A stretch of DNA of 64,000 nt from Amycolatopsis keratiniphila subsp. keratiniphila (GCF_001620365.2 NZ_LQMT02000003.1:132460-196459); one strand, 5' to 3'. Counted from the first letter of the stretch, positions 1-9,535 are shown. Notes: generated by a model not told the origin, from the letters alone. Numbers and translations: made by a program.

Positions 1-15
1 GGGGCCTTCACGCGC
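1..15. repeat. Half of a GTGAAGGCCCC palindrome cut by the window edge
   Basis: The first 15 bases match the right arm of the long palindromes at 9178-9232, 40687-40739 and 55113-55167 (GGGGCCTTCACGCGC). The left arm lies outside the window. It sits 7 bases past the stop of the leftward DUF1416 gene, so it could serve as that operon's terminator. Confidence 0.7.
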
Positions 16-22
16 GAAAACG

Positions 23-331
23 TCAGGCGACCGAGATGGCGAGCTGGTGCACGCCGGGTCCCTGCGCGGTGACGGAGGCTTCGCCGTTGCCGGAGCGGTG
101 CAGCGCGCGCACCGTCCAGTCACCGGGGGCCGCGTAGAAGCGGAAGTCGCCGTCGGCCGACGAGACCACCTCGCCGGTGAAGTCGCCGCCGCCGTCCAGC
201 AACCGCACGAAGGCGCCGCCGACGGGGCCCTCCGAGCCGGTCACCTTGCCGGCCAGCACGACCTGGCCGCGGGTGTCGTAATCGGCGGGCGTGGCCTCCT
301 GGGCCGGCGCGCCGCAGCTGTCGTCTGCCAT
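23..331 (-). CDS. sseC: DUF1416 protein, SseC-like partner of the sulfurtransferase
   Basis: A 102-residue protein with a beta-rich carboxypeptidase-regulatory-like fold: after VLAGKVTG there are repeated short strands and a terminal HQLAISVA. DUF1416 proteins sit next to CysA-type thiosulfate sulfurtransferases throughout actinobacteria (sseC in mycobacteria), and the same arrangement is seen here. The ATG at 331 overlaps the cysA stop as TGATG, so the two are translationally coupled; a GTG one codon upstream (334) is also possible. The exact biochemical role is unknown; a function in sulfur transfer is inferred from context only. Confidence 0.88.
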   Translation of the reverse strand: MADDSCGAPAQEATPADYDTRGQVVLAGKVTGSEGPVGGAFVRLLDGGGDFTGEVVSSADGDFRFYAAPGDWTVRALHRSGNGEASVTAQGPGVHQLAISVA

Positions 332-1167
332 CACTTAGCTCCCAACTCGACCGGCACGCCGACGAGCGAGCCGTATTCCGTCCACGAACCGTCGTAGTTC
401 TTCACCTGGTCGTAGCCGAGGAGCTCGTGCAGCGCGAACCACGCGATGGACGAACGCTCACCGATCCGGCAGTACGCGATGGTGGCCTTCGACTCGTCGA
501 GGCCCTCGTCGGAGTACAGCTCCTTGATCTCTTCCTCGGTCTTGAAGGTGCCGTCCTCGTTGGCGACCTTCGCCCACGGGACGTTCAGCGCGCCGGGGAT
601 GTGGCCCGGGACCTGCGACTGCTCCTGCGGCAGGTGCGCCGGGGCGAGCAGCTTGCCGGAGAACTCGTCGGGCGAGCGCACGTCGACGTAGTTGCTCTTG
701 CCGATCTCGGCGACGACCTCGTCGCGGAACGCGCGGATCGACAGGTCCTGCTCCTTGGCCTGGTACGTGGTGGCCTCGCGCTTGACCTCGTCCGCGTTCA
801 GCTCGCGGCCGTCGAGCTCCCACTTCTTGCGGCCGCCGTCGAGCAGCTGCACCTTGTCGTGGCCGTAGAGCTTGAAGTACCAGTACGCGTACGCGGCGAA
901 CCAGTTGTTGTTGCCGCCGTAGAGGATCACGCGGTCGTCGTTCGAGATGCCCTTCTCGGACAGCAGCTTCTCGAAGCCCTCCTTGTTGACGAAGTCGCGG
1001 CGGACCCCGTCCTGCAGGTCCTTGCGCCAGTCGAACTTCACCGCCCCGCGGATGTGTCCGTTGTCGTACGCGGTCGTGTCCTCGTCGACCTCGATGAACA
1101 CGACACCCGGGGTGTCCAGGTTCTCCTCGGCCCACTGGGTGGTGACCAGGACGTCTTCACGGCTCAT
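331..1167 (-). CDS. cysA2: Thiosulfate sulfurtransferase (tandem rhodanese)
   Basis: A 278-residue two-domain rhodanese. The N-terminal half is the inactive domain. The C-terminal domain carries the active-site loop CRIGERS, with the persulfide-forming cysteine at residue 233. The family moves sulfane sulfur from thiosulfate to cyanide or other thiophilic acceptors in the cytoplasm. It is followed by the coupled DUF1416 gene, and the order DUF1416-CysA-thioredoxin-LmeA matches the mycobacterial sseC2-cysA2-thiX region. The ATG at 1167 is preceded by AGAAAGAGAG, a weak ribosome site. Confidence 0.95.
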   Translation of the reverse strand: MSREDVLVTTQWAEENLDTPGVVFIEVDEDTTAYDNGHIRGAVKFDWRKDLQDGVRRDFVNKEGFEKLLSEKGISNDDRVILYGGNNNWFAAYAYWYFKLYGHDKVQLLDGGRKKWELDGRELNADEVKREATTYQAKEQDLSIRAFRDEVVAEIGKSNYVDVRSPDEFSGKLLAPAHLPQEQSQVPGHIPGALNVPWAKVANEDGTFKTEEEIKELYSDEGLDESKATIAYCRIGERSSIAWFALHELLGYDQVKNYDGSWTEYGSLVGVPVELGAK

Positions 1168-1188
1168 GGAGCTGACTCTCTTTCTGGG

Positions 1189-1623
1189 TTAGGACGCGCG
1201 AGGGCTGGGGCTGAAACGCTTGATGAGCAGGTACATCTCGCAACCGAGACAGAAGTTGAACGCCGCGTTGAGGAACGCCGCGAACAGCGCGAACGCCGTG
1301 GCGACGAAGCCGAGCGCGGTCAGGCCGGTGGCGAAACCGACGGTGCCGACGACCGCGAACACGAACCCGACGGCCTGCGCGAACCGCAGCGGGGCGGCGT
1401 CTTCGCGTTCGGTCGCCGGGCCCAGCCGCGGCGCGACCAGGTAGCGATAGATCAGGGAGTACGGCGCCGGCTTCAGCCCGATGAAGGCGCCGATCGCGAA
1501 CACCACCGCCTGCGCCGCGAGCAGTGGCCACCACTGGGTGATGAGCACGACCGCGAGCACGATCGTCGTCAGGATGGCGGCGAAACGCGGACCGCGGGGG
1601 TCGACGGCCGGTCCTGCGGACAT
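1189..1623 (-). CDS. DUF4395 membrane protein
   Basis: A 144-residue hydrophobic protein with about four membrane segments and a conserved FCLGCEMYLL near the C-terminus, typical of DUF4395. The ATG at 1623 is chosen because GCAGGAGGAAC lies 5 to 8 bases upstream; a longer frame reaches 1671 but has no ribosome site. DUF4395 genes commonly sit beside thioredoxins and sulfurtransferases in actinobacteria, as here, and the CxxC-like cysteines suggest a redox link. No activity has been assigned. Confidence 0.85.
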   Translation of the reverse strand: MSAGPAVDPRGPRFAAILTTIVLAVVLITQWWPLLAAQAVVFAIGAFIGLKPAPYSLIYRYLVAPRLGPATEREDAAPLRFAQAVGFVFAVVGTVGFATGLTALGFVATAFALFAAFLNAAFNFCLGCEMYLLIKRFSPSPRAS

Positions 1624-1817
1624 GGTTCCTCCTGCGAACGAGAGGGAAGGCGATGCGTGCCGGACGGGCACGCGCAGGCGAGGTTCAGCGAACGCCGGGA
1701 CACAGGCTGCTGCGAACGCGGCACAGATCCACTGCGCGGCGCTGGGTCAGCAAGGTTCGGGGCAGCCTGTTCACGGGCACGAGGGTACGCAGAGCTCCCT
1801 CAGGTTGGGAACCGTGT

Positions 1818-2264
1818 TCACACCTTGGGACGCTTCCCGGAATCCGGGATCAGATGCGGCTCCAGAGCCTCGAGAAGCTCCTGACCTCGGGGAACGCCGC
1901 CCACGCGGAAGACCTCCCGGCCGTCCGGCGTCAAGGCCAGCGTCGTCGGGGTCCGCAATATCGAAAGTGCCTGGGCGACTTCGGGGGTTTCGGTGACGTC
2001 CAGATCGACGTGTGTGAGGCCGTCGGTCTTGTCCGCGAGCGCCGAGAGGATCGCGCGGGTGTGACGGCACGGCGCGCAGAACGTCGTGGAGATCTGGACC
2101 AGGGTGACGCCTTCGGGCGCGAGGGCGCCCGAGACACGACCGGGCAGGGTGGGCGCGCCGGGCTTGGCCGCGCGGATCCGGCCGTTGCGTGCCCGCATCA
2201 GCACGCCCGCGACCCCGCCGAGCACCAAGACGCCCAGCAGCACCCACACTCCGGTCATCCGCAA
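1818..2264 (-). CDS. thiX: Membrane-anchored thioredoxin-fold protein
   Basis: A 148-residue protein with an N-terminal membrane anchor (residues 5-23) and one thioredoxin domain with the redox motif CAPC at residues 63-66. The cis-proline loop is at RTPTT. It is expected to face the outside of the membrane or the periplasm-like space and to reduce or oxidise protein disulfides. It lies between DUF4395 and LmeA, matching mycobacterial thiX (Rv0816c region). Its start is one base past the LmeA stop, so the two are probably co-transcribed. Confidence 0.9.
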   Translation of the reverse strand: MRMTGVWVLLGVLVLGGVAGVLMRARNGRIRAAKPGAPTLPGRVSGALAPEGVTLVQISTTFCAPCRHTRAILSALADKTDGLTHVDLDVTETPEVAQALSILRTPTTLALTPDGREVFRVGGVPRGQELLEALEPHLIPDSGKRPKV

Positions 2265-2265
2265 A

Positions 2266-3159
2266 TCACCCCTGAGGCTTCGCTCCGCTGAAGGCGACGT
2301 TCTTGCCTTCGCCCTTGATGGTCACCGAGCCGCTGTTCACGCGCACCGACGTCGGGGTCACCGAGAACGGCATCGCTCCGGTGTCGATGGTGGCGTTGAA
2401 GTTCGGCAGCAGCGCGTCCTGGACAGCCTGGGGAACGACGGTGGTCTCCTTGTCATTCCCGAACTGCAGCCGCTTCGGCTCGAGACGGATCTTCTGCCCG
2501 TCGAGTTCGATCATCGCGAAGCAGAAGATCTCCACCTTCTGCCCGGCGATCTGGACGTTGCCCGAAACCCGGATCCCGGCGCTGGCGGTGTCCACCGGCT
2601 CGCCGTTCTCGTTGGTCGCCGTCGGCTTCGTCTCGCCCTGGCCGCTGTCGCCGTTGCGGACGTAGTCCTCGGTGACCGGTTCGATCCGGAGGTTCTCGAT
2701 CTTGTCCAGCGGCGCCTGCCGCGCGATGTCCGCGGCCTTGATCGTCACCTCGCCCTTGAGCGTGCCGATGACGATCGACTTCGTGTTGCCGGACGTCAGG
2801 TCCGAGAGCGGCGCCGTGACGTCGCTCATGTCGGCGTTGAAGTCCACATCCCTCAGACGCGGCGGAACGGCCACGCCCTGGGCGTTGATGGTGATGTGAC
2901 TGTAGTCACCGGAAAGGGCCTGGGTCAGGAACGGGAAACCGTGCACCGTGACCGCCGGATCGTTGGCCAGGTTCAGCTGTTCGCGGGCCTTCTGGGAGAT
3001 CGTGTGCTCGGCGTACGCCGCGGCCCCGAAATCGGCGCCGACCAGCAGCACCACCAGTACCGCGAGGGCGATGAGCCAGCCCCGGCCACGGCGCTTTCCT
3101 CGCTTGGCGGGCCGCCCGGGAGAGGGTCGGTCGTCCTGCGCCACGGGCCTGCTCACCAT
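2266..3159 (-). CDS. lmeA: DUF2993 phospholipid-binding protein, LmeA family
   Basis: A 297-residue protein with a basic N-terminus (KRGKRRGR), one membrane segment at about residues 29-47 and a DUF2993 domain after it. The mycobacterial member LmeA binds phospholipid in the envelope and supports lipomannan elongation. The neighbourhood (thiX downstream, glnR divergent) is that of Rv0817c. GAAGGAGA precedes the ATG at 3159. An equivalent role in envelope glycolipid maintenance is inferred from family and position. Confidence 0.85.
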   Translation of the reverse strand: MVSRPVAQDDRPSPGRPAKRGKRRGRGWLIALAVLVVLLVGADFGAAAYAEHTISQKAREQLNLANDPAVTVHGFPFLTQALSGDYSHITINAQGVAVPPRLRDVDFNADMSDVTAPLSDLTSGNTKSIVIGTLKGEVTIKAADIARQAPLDKIENLRIEPVTEDYVRNGDSGQGETKPTATNENGEPVDTASAGIRVSGNVQIAGQKVEIFCFAMIELDGQKIRLEPKRLQFGNDKETTVVPQAVQDALLPNFNATIDTGAMPFSVTPTSVRVNSGSVTIKGEGKNVAFSGAKPQG

Positions 3160-3219
3160 TACGTCGAATCTCCTTCGTCAACCTCTTCGGCCAGGTGTGA
3201 TCGATCCAGCACGGGGTAG

Positions 3220-4050
<831 letters not shown>

Positions 4051-4113
4051 GTCCCCCTTCCTGTGTGACAAGACGTCCAGGCGGAGGGCGGGTTCCCGGG
4101 TAGGGTCGATTTC

Positions 4114-4989
4114 ATGCTCGATCTGGCTTGGACCGGTGAACCGGACACGGAAGAGATCCACGACTTCCTCCTCGCCGTGCGCGAGGCCGACGGCCGCCCG
4201 GAGGACTCCGGGTTCGACGGTGGGCGGCACCTCCTCGGTCACGTCGACGGCGTGCTGGTCGCGTACGCGCATCTGGACACCGCAGGCGACTCGCATGGCA
4301 ACCAGGTCGCCGAACTGTTCGTCCATCCCGCGCACCGCCGCTCCGGCCACGGCAGGGCGCTCACCAGGGCACTCGTCGAAGAGACAGCGGGAAAGCCGCT
4401 GCGCGTCTGGGCGCACGGCGACCACCCCGCCGCCGTCCATCTCGCCGGGACCGAGGGCTTCGAACGCGCCCGCGAACTGCTGATCCTCCACGCGGACGTC
4501 GAGACCGCCGACTGGCCGGAACCCGTGACGCGTGAAGGGGTCACGCTGCGCACGTTCGTCCCCGGCCAGGACGAGGAAGCGATGGTGCGGGTCAACGCCC
4601 GCGCCTTCGACTGGCACCCCGAGCAGGGCGCGCTGACCGCCGACGAGGTCCGGTCGGCCGAGAAGGACGCCTGGTTCGACCCCGAGGGCTTCTTCCTCGC
4701 GGAAGAGGACGGGAAGGTCATCGGTTTCCACTGGACGAAGGTCCACGAGGCCGTCCCCGGCCGCTTCGGCGGCGAGCCCGCGGGCGAGGTCTACGTCGTC
4801 GGCATCGATCCGGACGCCCAGGGCGGCGGTCTCGGGAAGGCGCTCACGCTCGCCGGGCTGCGGTACCTCCGCGACCGCGGGCTGGGCCAAGTGATCTTGT
4901 ACGTCGAAGGTGACAACGCGCCCGCACTCGCCGTGTATTCGAAGCTCGGCTTCACCCGATACGAGGTAGACGTGCAATACGCACGGTAA
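4114..4989 (+). CDS. mshD: Mycothiol synthase (acetyl-CoA:Cys-GlcN-Ins acetyltransferase)
   Basis: A 291-residue protein with two GNAT domains. The second (about 145-290) carries the acetyl-CoA loop VVGIDPDAQGGGLGKAL and the ending YSKLGFTRYEVDVQYAR, typical of MshD. It catalyses the last step of mycothiol synthesis, acetylation of the cysteinyl group. The gene follows glnR and precedes the pst operon, as in Mycobacterium. Its presence alone marks the host as an actinobacterium. Confidence 0.95.
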   Translation: MLDLAWTGEPDTEEIHDFLLAVREADGRPEDSGFDGGRHLLGHVDGVLVAYAHLDTAGDSHGNQVAELFVHPAHRRSGHGRALTRALVEETAGKPLRVWAHGDHPAAVHLAGTEGFERARELLILHADVETADWPEPVTREGVTLRTFVPGQDEEAMVRVNARAFDWHPEQGALTADEVRSAEKDAWFDPEGFFLAEEDGKVIGFHWTKVHEAVPGRFGGEPAGEVYVVGIDPDAQGGGLGKALTLAGLRYLRDRGLGQVILYVEGDNAPALAVYSKLGFTRYEVDVQYAR

Positions 4990-5098
4990 CCGCGTTCACA
5001 CGGGCGGCACTTGACCGGTCACGGAGAGCGGACGCGCAGGTCACGGGTGGGACACGGGCCACTTTCGGAGTAGTCGCGCTGCTCACATCGGCCGCCTT

Positions 5099-5120
5099 GT
5101 TCACCTGTCGTTCACCCTTA
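5099..5120 (+). promoter_or_regulatory. PHO box upstream of pstS
   Basis: Two adjacent 11-nt direct repeats, GTTCACCTGTC and GTTCACCCTTA, lie about 100 bases before the pstS start. The 11-nt spacing and GTTCACC core match the PhoP-binding direct repeats described in Streptomyces, and the gene behind it is the classic Pho-regulon member. Confidence 0.88.
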
Positions 5121-5218
5121 GACGGCCGCCTGTCCACTGTCGGTGCTTAATGTCCGGGTCCGGAAGGAACGCTCCCGTTCCACCGATCCGGCGAAAGTCT
5201 CCCAGTGGAGGAAATGCA

Positions 5219-6343
5219 GTGAAGATCATGCGGCCCGCGGGCGCGATCGGCATCGTGGCCACCGCCGCCCTCGTGCTCGGCGCCTGTGGATCCGACCCGG
5301 CGGCGACCAAGCCCGGCAGCACGGGTGCCGCCGCCGCTCCGAGTGGCGCGGCCAACGTCGAATGCGGCGGCAAGAGCCCGCTTTCGGCCGAGGGCTCGTC
5401 CGCGCAGAAGAACGCGATCGACATCTTCGTGCAGGCTTACGCCGCCAAGTGCTCCGGCCAGAAGGTGAACTACAACCCGAGCGGTTCGGGCGCCGGCATC
5501 AAGCAGTTCAACGCGAACCAGGTCGACTTCGCCGGTTCGGACTCGCCGCTCAAGGACGAAGAGGCCGAGAAGGCCAAGGCCCGGTGCGCCTCCGACGCGT
5601 GGAACCTCCCGCTCGTCGTCGGCCCGGTCGCCGTCGCCTACAAGCTTTCCGGGGTCGACAAGCTGACCCTGACCCCCGAGGTCACCGCCAAGATCTTCAA
5701 CGGTGGCATCACCAAGTGGAACGACCCGGCCATCAAGGCGGTCAAGGGCAACGAGAGCCTCAACCTGCCGGACAAGGCCATCCAGGTCATCTCGCGTACC
5801 GACGAGTCGGGCACCACCGACAACTTCCAGAAGTACCTGAAGGTCGCGTCCAAGGGCGCCTGGACCCAGGGTGACGGCAAGAAGTTCAACGGCGGTGTCG
5901 GCAACGGCGCGGAGAAGTCCAACGGTGTCGCCAACGCCGTGAAGTCGGCCGACGGTGCCATCACCTACGTCGAGTCCGCGTTCGCCAAGGACGGCATCAG
6001 CACCGCCCTCATCGACAGCGGCTCCGGCGGTGTCGAGCTCAGCGCGGCGAACGTCGCCAAGGCCCTCGACGCGGCGAAGTTCAAGAAGGAGGGCTCGAAC
6101 GACCTGGCCCTCGACCTGGACGCGATCTACTCCAGCAACGTGCCCGGCGCCTACCCGGTCATCCTCGCCACCTACGAGATCGTGTGCTCCAAGTACGCGG
6201 ACGCCGAGGTCGGCAAGGCCGTCAAGGCCTTCCTGAACGTCGCCGCCACCGACGGGCAGAAGCCGCTTTCGGAGAAGGGCTACGTGCCGATCCCGCAGAG
6301 CCTGCAGGACAAGGTCCTGACCGCCGTCAAGGCCATCGCCTGA
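5219..6343 (+). CDS. pstS: PstS phosphate-binding lipoprotein
   Basis: A 374-residue lipoprotein with signal peptide and lipobox LGAC (cysteine about residue 22). The phosphate-binding fold shows AEGSSAQKNA, YNPSGSGAGI, FAGSDSPL and SRTDESGTTDNF, the anion-contacting loops of PstS. The GTG at 5219 is chosen because GGAGG lies 7 bases upstream. It captures phosphate outside the membrane for PstCAB. A PHO box lies upstream, and a strong hairpin between pstS and pstC (6407-6443) may make pstS transcript more abundant than the rest. Confidence 0.96.
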   Translation: MKIMRPAGAIGIVATAALVLGACGSDPAATKPGSTGAAAAPSGAANVECGGKSPLSAEGSSAQKNAIDIFVQAYAAKCSGQKVNYNPSGSGAGIKQFNANQVDFAGSDSPLKDEEAEKAKARCASDAWNLPLVVGPVAVAYKLSGVDKLTLTPEVTAKIFNGGITKWNDPAIKAVKGNESLNLPDKAIQVISRTDESGTTDNFQKYLKVASKGAWTQGDGKKFNGGVGNGAEKSNGVANAVKSADGAITYVESAFAKDGISTALIDSGSGGVELSAANVAKALDAAKFKKEGSNDLALDLDAIYSSNVPGAYPVILATYEIVCSKYADAEVGKAVKAFLNVAATDGQKPLSEKGYVPIPQSLQDKVLTAVKAIA

Positions 6344-6387
6344 TCCTTCCGGTTGCTCGGTAAAGACAGGCTGGACAGAAGTAGTCG

Positions 6388-7461
6388 ATGAGCGATTCAT
6401 CTTCGCCCAGAACGCCCACCGGCGACCCCGGTGGGCGTTCTGGCGTCCGCGAGACCTTCACGGAGGACCCGATTTCGGAGCAATCTGCCGCGTCACCGCC
6501 CGAGCAGTCCTCGGTGCGCCTCGCGAGCCCCAATTCCAGGACGGTGCGACCCGGTGACCGCATCTTCCAGATCCTGACCACCGGAGCCGGCGTCTTCGTC
6601 GTCTCGCTGATCGGCCTGATCGGGTTGTTCCTGCTGGTGCAGGCCATCCCGGCGCTCCAGGCCGACAACGTGAACTTCCTGACCAGCCAGGTCTGGCAGA
6701 CCACCCCGGACGACATGCGCTTCGGGATCATGGGCCTGCTGCTGGTCACGGTGTACTCGTCCCTGCTGGCGCTGATCATCGCGATGCCGATCTCGCTCGG
6801 GATCGCCCTCTTCCTCACCCAGTACGCGCCGAAGCGGCTGGCGCGGCCGTTCGCGTACGTGATCGACCTGCTCGCCGCGGTCCCCTCGATCATCTACGGC
6901 CTGTGGGGCCTGATGGTCTTCGCGCCGGCGATCGAGCCGTTCTCGCAGTGGGTCAACGACACCTTCTCGTGGATCCCGCTCTTCGCGGCGGGCAACGTCT
7001 CGCCTGACCTGCGCGGCACCATCTTCACCGCGGGCATCGTGCTGGCCGTGATGATCCTGCCGATCATCACCTCGCTGTCCCGCGAGATCTTCGAGCGGAC
7101 CCCGACCCCGCATATCGAAGGCGCGCTGGCGCTGGGCGCCACCCGCTGGGAGGTCATCCGCACCACGGTGCTGCCGTTCGGCAAGGCGGGTTACATCGGC
7201 GCCTCGATGCTCGGCCTCGGCCGCGCGCTCGGCGAGACGATCGCGCTCGCGATCATCCTGACCGGCGCGGTCGGCCGCGAGTTCACCTGGAGCCTCTTCG
7301 ACGGCGGCGCCACGTTCGCCTCGAAGATCGCGGCGGACTACGCGGAACTCAACAACGAGATCTCGGCGGGCGCGTACATCGCGGCGGGTCTCGTGCTGTT
7401 CCTGCTGACGCTCGTCGTCAACTTCATCGCGCGATCCGTCATCGCCAAGAAGGGGGACTGA
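6388..7461 (+). CDS. pstC: PstC phosphate permease subunit
   Basis: A 357-residue inner-membrane permease with about six membrane segments after a 60-residue polar leader. The EAA loop is at IEGALALGATRWEVIRTTVL. The first 20 codons contain a perfect 16-bp hairpin (6407-6443), so the annotated ATG may not be the only start; the conserved protein begins near VRPGDRIFQ. It forms the channel with PstA. The pstA ATG lies two bases after its stop. Confidence 0.94.
   Translation: MSDSSSPRTPTGDPGGRSGVRETFTEDPISEQSAASPPEQSSVRLASPNSRTVRPGDRIFQILTTGAGVFVVSLIGLIGLFLLVQAIPALQADNVNFLTSQVWQTTPDDMRFGIMGLLLVTVYSSLLALIIAMPISLGIALFLTQYAPKRLARPFAYVIDLLAAVPSIIYGLWGLMVFAPAIEPFSQWVNDTFSWIPLFAAGNVSPDLRGTIFTAGIVLAVMILPIITSLSREIFERTPTPHIEGALALGATRWEVIRTTVLPFGKAGYIGASMLGLGRALGETIALAIILTGAVGREFTWSLFDGGATFASKIAADYAELNNEISAGAYIAAGLVLFLLTLVVNFIARSVIAKKGD
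6407..6443 (+). terminator. Intra-operon hairpin between pstS and pstC
   Basis: CCAGAACGCCCACCGG and CCGGTGGGCGTTCTGG form a perfect 16-bp stem with a 5-base loop. There is no T-run. It lies 63 bases after the pstS stop and inside the first codons of pstC. It may attenuate or stabilise the pstS message relative to pstCAB. Confidence 0.6.
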
Positions 7462-7463
7462 GC

Positions 7464-8381
7464 ATGTCCACCACGCTCGAGAAGACCCCCGCCACCACGC
7501 CCGCCTTCCAGCAGGTCAGCCTGGCCAGGAAGGTCAAGAACGGCTTCGCCACCACACTGATCTGGCTGTCGTTCCTGATCGCCGTCGTGCCGCTGGTGTG
7601 GCTGCTGGCCACGGTGATCATCAACGGGGTCAAGCGGATCCCCTACAGCAACTGGTGGACCGAGGACTTCGGCTCCGTGCTGTCGGACGAGGTCGGCGGC
7701 GGCGTGCTGCACGCGGTCATCGGTTCGGTGCTGCAGGGCCTGGTCTGCGCGATCATCGCGGTCCCGATCGGCATGCTGGTCGCGATCTACCTGGTCGAAT
7801 ACGGCCGCGGCAAACTCGCGAAGATCACCACCTTCATGGTGGACATCCTCTCCGGTGTCCCCTCGATCGTCGCGGCGCTGTTCATCTACGCGCTGTGGAT
7901 CACCACGTTCGGCCTGCCGCGCAGCGGTTTCGCCGTGTCGCTGGCCCTGGTGCTGCTGATGATCCCGGTGGTCGTGCGCTCCTCGGAGGAGATGCTGCGG
8001 ATCGTCCCGGACGACCTGCGCGAAGCCTCGTACGCGCTGGGCGTGCCGAAGTGGAAGACGATCATGAAGATCGTCCTGCCGACCGCGCTGTCCGGCATCA
8101 TCGGCGGCATCATGATGGCGCTCGCCCGCGTCATGGGCGAGACCGCGCCGCTGCTGGTCCTCGTGGGCTACTCGGCCTACGTGAACTGGGACATCTTCGG
8201 TGGCGAACAGGCCGCTCTGCCGCTTCTGATGAACAACGAACGGGTCAGCAACCCGTTCGACGAGGGTACCGTCGCGTTCGACAGGATCTGGGGAGCGGCG
8301 CTCACCCTGGTACTGATCATCGCGATCGTGAACCTCCTCGCCATGCTCTTTGCCCGTCTTGTCGCCCCGAAGAAGAAGTGA
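7464..8381 (+). CDS. pstA: PstA phosphate permease subunit
   Basis: A 305-residue permease with six predicted membrane segments and an EAA loop at [19 protein letters not shown]. It pairs with PstC to form the phosphate channel. It is separated from pstC by two bases, and GGGGG of the pstC end serves as its ribosome site. The stop lies ten bases before the pstB ATG. Confidence 0.95.
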   Translation: MSTTLEKTPATTPAFQQVSLARKVKNGFATTLIWLSFLIAVVPLVWLLATVIINGVKRIPYSNWWTEDFGSVLSDEVGGGVLHAVIGSVLQGLVCAIIAVPIGMLVAIYLVEYGRGKLAKITTFMVDILSGVPSIVAALFIYALWITTFGLPRSGFAVSLALVLLMIPVVVRSSEEMLRIVPDDLREASYALGVPKWKTIMKIVLPTALSGIIGGIMMALARVMGETAPLLVLVGYSAYVNWDIFGGEQAALPLLMNNERVSNPFDEGTVAFDRIWGAALTLVLIIAIVNLLAMLFARLVAPKKK

Positions 8382-8391
8382 GCTGTTTGAG

Positions 8392-9168
8392 ATGGCCAAA
8401 CGAATCGACGTCAAAGACGTGGACATCTACTACGGCAAATTCCACGCCGTGGACGGCGTCACCCTCTCGGTGCCGCCGCGGAACGTCACCGCGTTCATCG
8501 GCCCGTCGGGCTGCGGCAAGTCGACGGTGCTGCGCACGCTGAACCGGATGCACGAGGTCATCCCCGGCGCCCGCGTCGAGGGTGAGGTGCTGCTCGACGG
8601 CGAGGACATCTACGGCGCCGGGGTCGACCCGGTGCAGGTCCGCCGCACGATCGGCATGGTGTTCCAGCGCCCCAACCCGTTCCCGACGATGTCCATTCGC
8701 GACAACGTCGTGGCCGGCCTGCGCCTCGGCGGCACCAAGGGCAAGAAGGAGCTCGACGACGTCGCCGAGCGTGCCCTGCGCGGCGCCAACCTGTGGAACG
8801 AGGTCAAGGACCGGCTGAACAAACCGGGCGGCGGCCTCTCCGGTGGTCAGCAGCAGCGGCTCTGCATCGCCCGGGCGATCGCCGTGCGGCCCGACGTGCT
8901 GCTGATGGACGAGCCGTGCTCCGCGCTCGACCCGATCTCGACGCTCGCCATCGAGGACCTGATCGGTGAGCTCAAGAAGGAGTACACGATCGTCATCGTG
9001 ACGCACAACATGCAGCAGGCGGCGCGGGTTTCGGACCAGACCGCGTTCTTCAACCTGGCGGGCGTCGGCCAGCCGGGTCGCCTGGTGGAGCTGAACGACA
9101 CGGAGAAGATCTTCTCGAACCCGGACGAGAAGGCGACCGAGGACTACATCTCGGGTCGCTTCGGCTGA
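8392..9168 (+). CDS. pstB: PstB phosphate-import ATPase
   Basis: A 258-residue ABC ATPase. Walker A is GPSGCGKST (residues 37-45), the signature is LSGGQQQRL, Walker B is VLLMDEP, and the switch histidine is in IVTHNM. It drives uptake through PstC-PstA. The ATG at 8392 is preferred over an upstream frame overlapping pstA, because known PstB proteins begin near this point. The operon ends in the large palindrome at 9178-9232. Confidence 0.95.
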   Translation: MAKRIDVKDVDIYYGKFHAVDGVTLSVPPRNVTAFIGPSGCGKSTVLRTLNRMHEVIPGARVEGEVLLDGEDIYGAGVDPVQVRRTIGMVFQRPNPFPTMSIRDNVVAGLRLGGTKGKKELDDVAERALRGANLWNEVKDRLNKPGGGLSGGQQQRLCIARAIAVRPDVLLMDEPCSALDPISTLAIEDLIGELKKEYTIVIVTHNMQQAARVSDQTAFFNLAGVGQPGRLVELNDTEKIFSNPDEKATEDYISGRFG

Positions 9169-9177
9169 GTCTCGTTT

Positions 9178-9232
9178 GCGCGTGAAGGCCCCCTTCCCTC
9201 GGCTGAGCTGTGGGAAGGGGGCCTTCACGCGC
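9178..9232. repeat. Perfect 21-bp palindrome, GTGAAGGCCCCCTTCC family
   Basis: Arms at 9178-9198 and 9212-9232 are perfect complements, with a 13-base loop. It is ten bases after pstB and may act as the operon terminator. The same arm sequence recurs at 40687 and 55113 and partially at position 1. Confidence 0.9.
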
Positions 9233-9265
9233 TTGGGGCTGTGTTGGGCGCGGCAGGCTGAGGAC

Positions 9266-9318
9266 GTTGCGAAAGCCACTTTCGCAACGTTGAAGGTTGC
9301 GAAAGTGGCTTTCGCAAC
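9266..9318. repeat. Perfect 23-bp palindrome, GTTGCGAAAG family
   Basis: Arms at 9266-9288 and 9296-9318 are perfect complements separated by 7 bases. Each arm is itself partly palindromic (GTTGCGAAAG...CTTTCGCAAC). A partial match, GTGGCTTTCGCAACG, is seen near 36280. Confidence 0.85.
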
Positions 9319-9355
9319 ACCTTCCCGCGGTGCGGTGCGGTGAGCGGGTGCTGGG

Positions 9356-9535
9356 CATCTCGCGTGATTGGACGGGCGACTCGCGTGATTAGACGGACGA
9401 CTCGCGTGACTGGACGGACAACACGCGTGTCCAGAGGGATGGCTCGCCGCGTAGCTCGGCCGCGGTCGTGTCGTCCATCGGATCACGCGTGTCGTCCGTC
9501 CAGTCACGCGAGCCGTCCGTTCCGTCACGCGAAAC
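9356..9535. repeat. Facing arrays of a 21-nt repeat
   Basis: Three direct copies of a 21-nt unit (for example GTGATTAGACGGACGACTCG) start at about 9364, followed by a middle stretch and two to three copies in the opposite orientation up to about 9535. The conserved part is CGCGTGATTGGACGG. The spacing is exactly 21 bases. Related arrays lie at 40746-40886 and 58981-59056. The region 9169-9622 holds no convincing gene. Confidence 0.8.

Noticed and set aside
427..1884. A 485-codon rightward open frame opposite the sulfurtransferase
   Set aside because: It is the antisense shadow of well-identified leftward genes; its translation is low-complexity Arg/Val/Leu-rich and matches nothing.
9356..9535. 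CRISPR array
   Set aside because: The 21-nt unit is repeated almost whole with no unique spacers, units face each other, and no cas genes are present.
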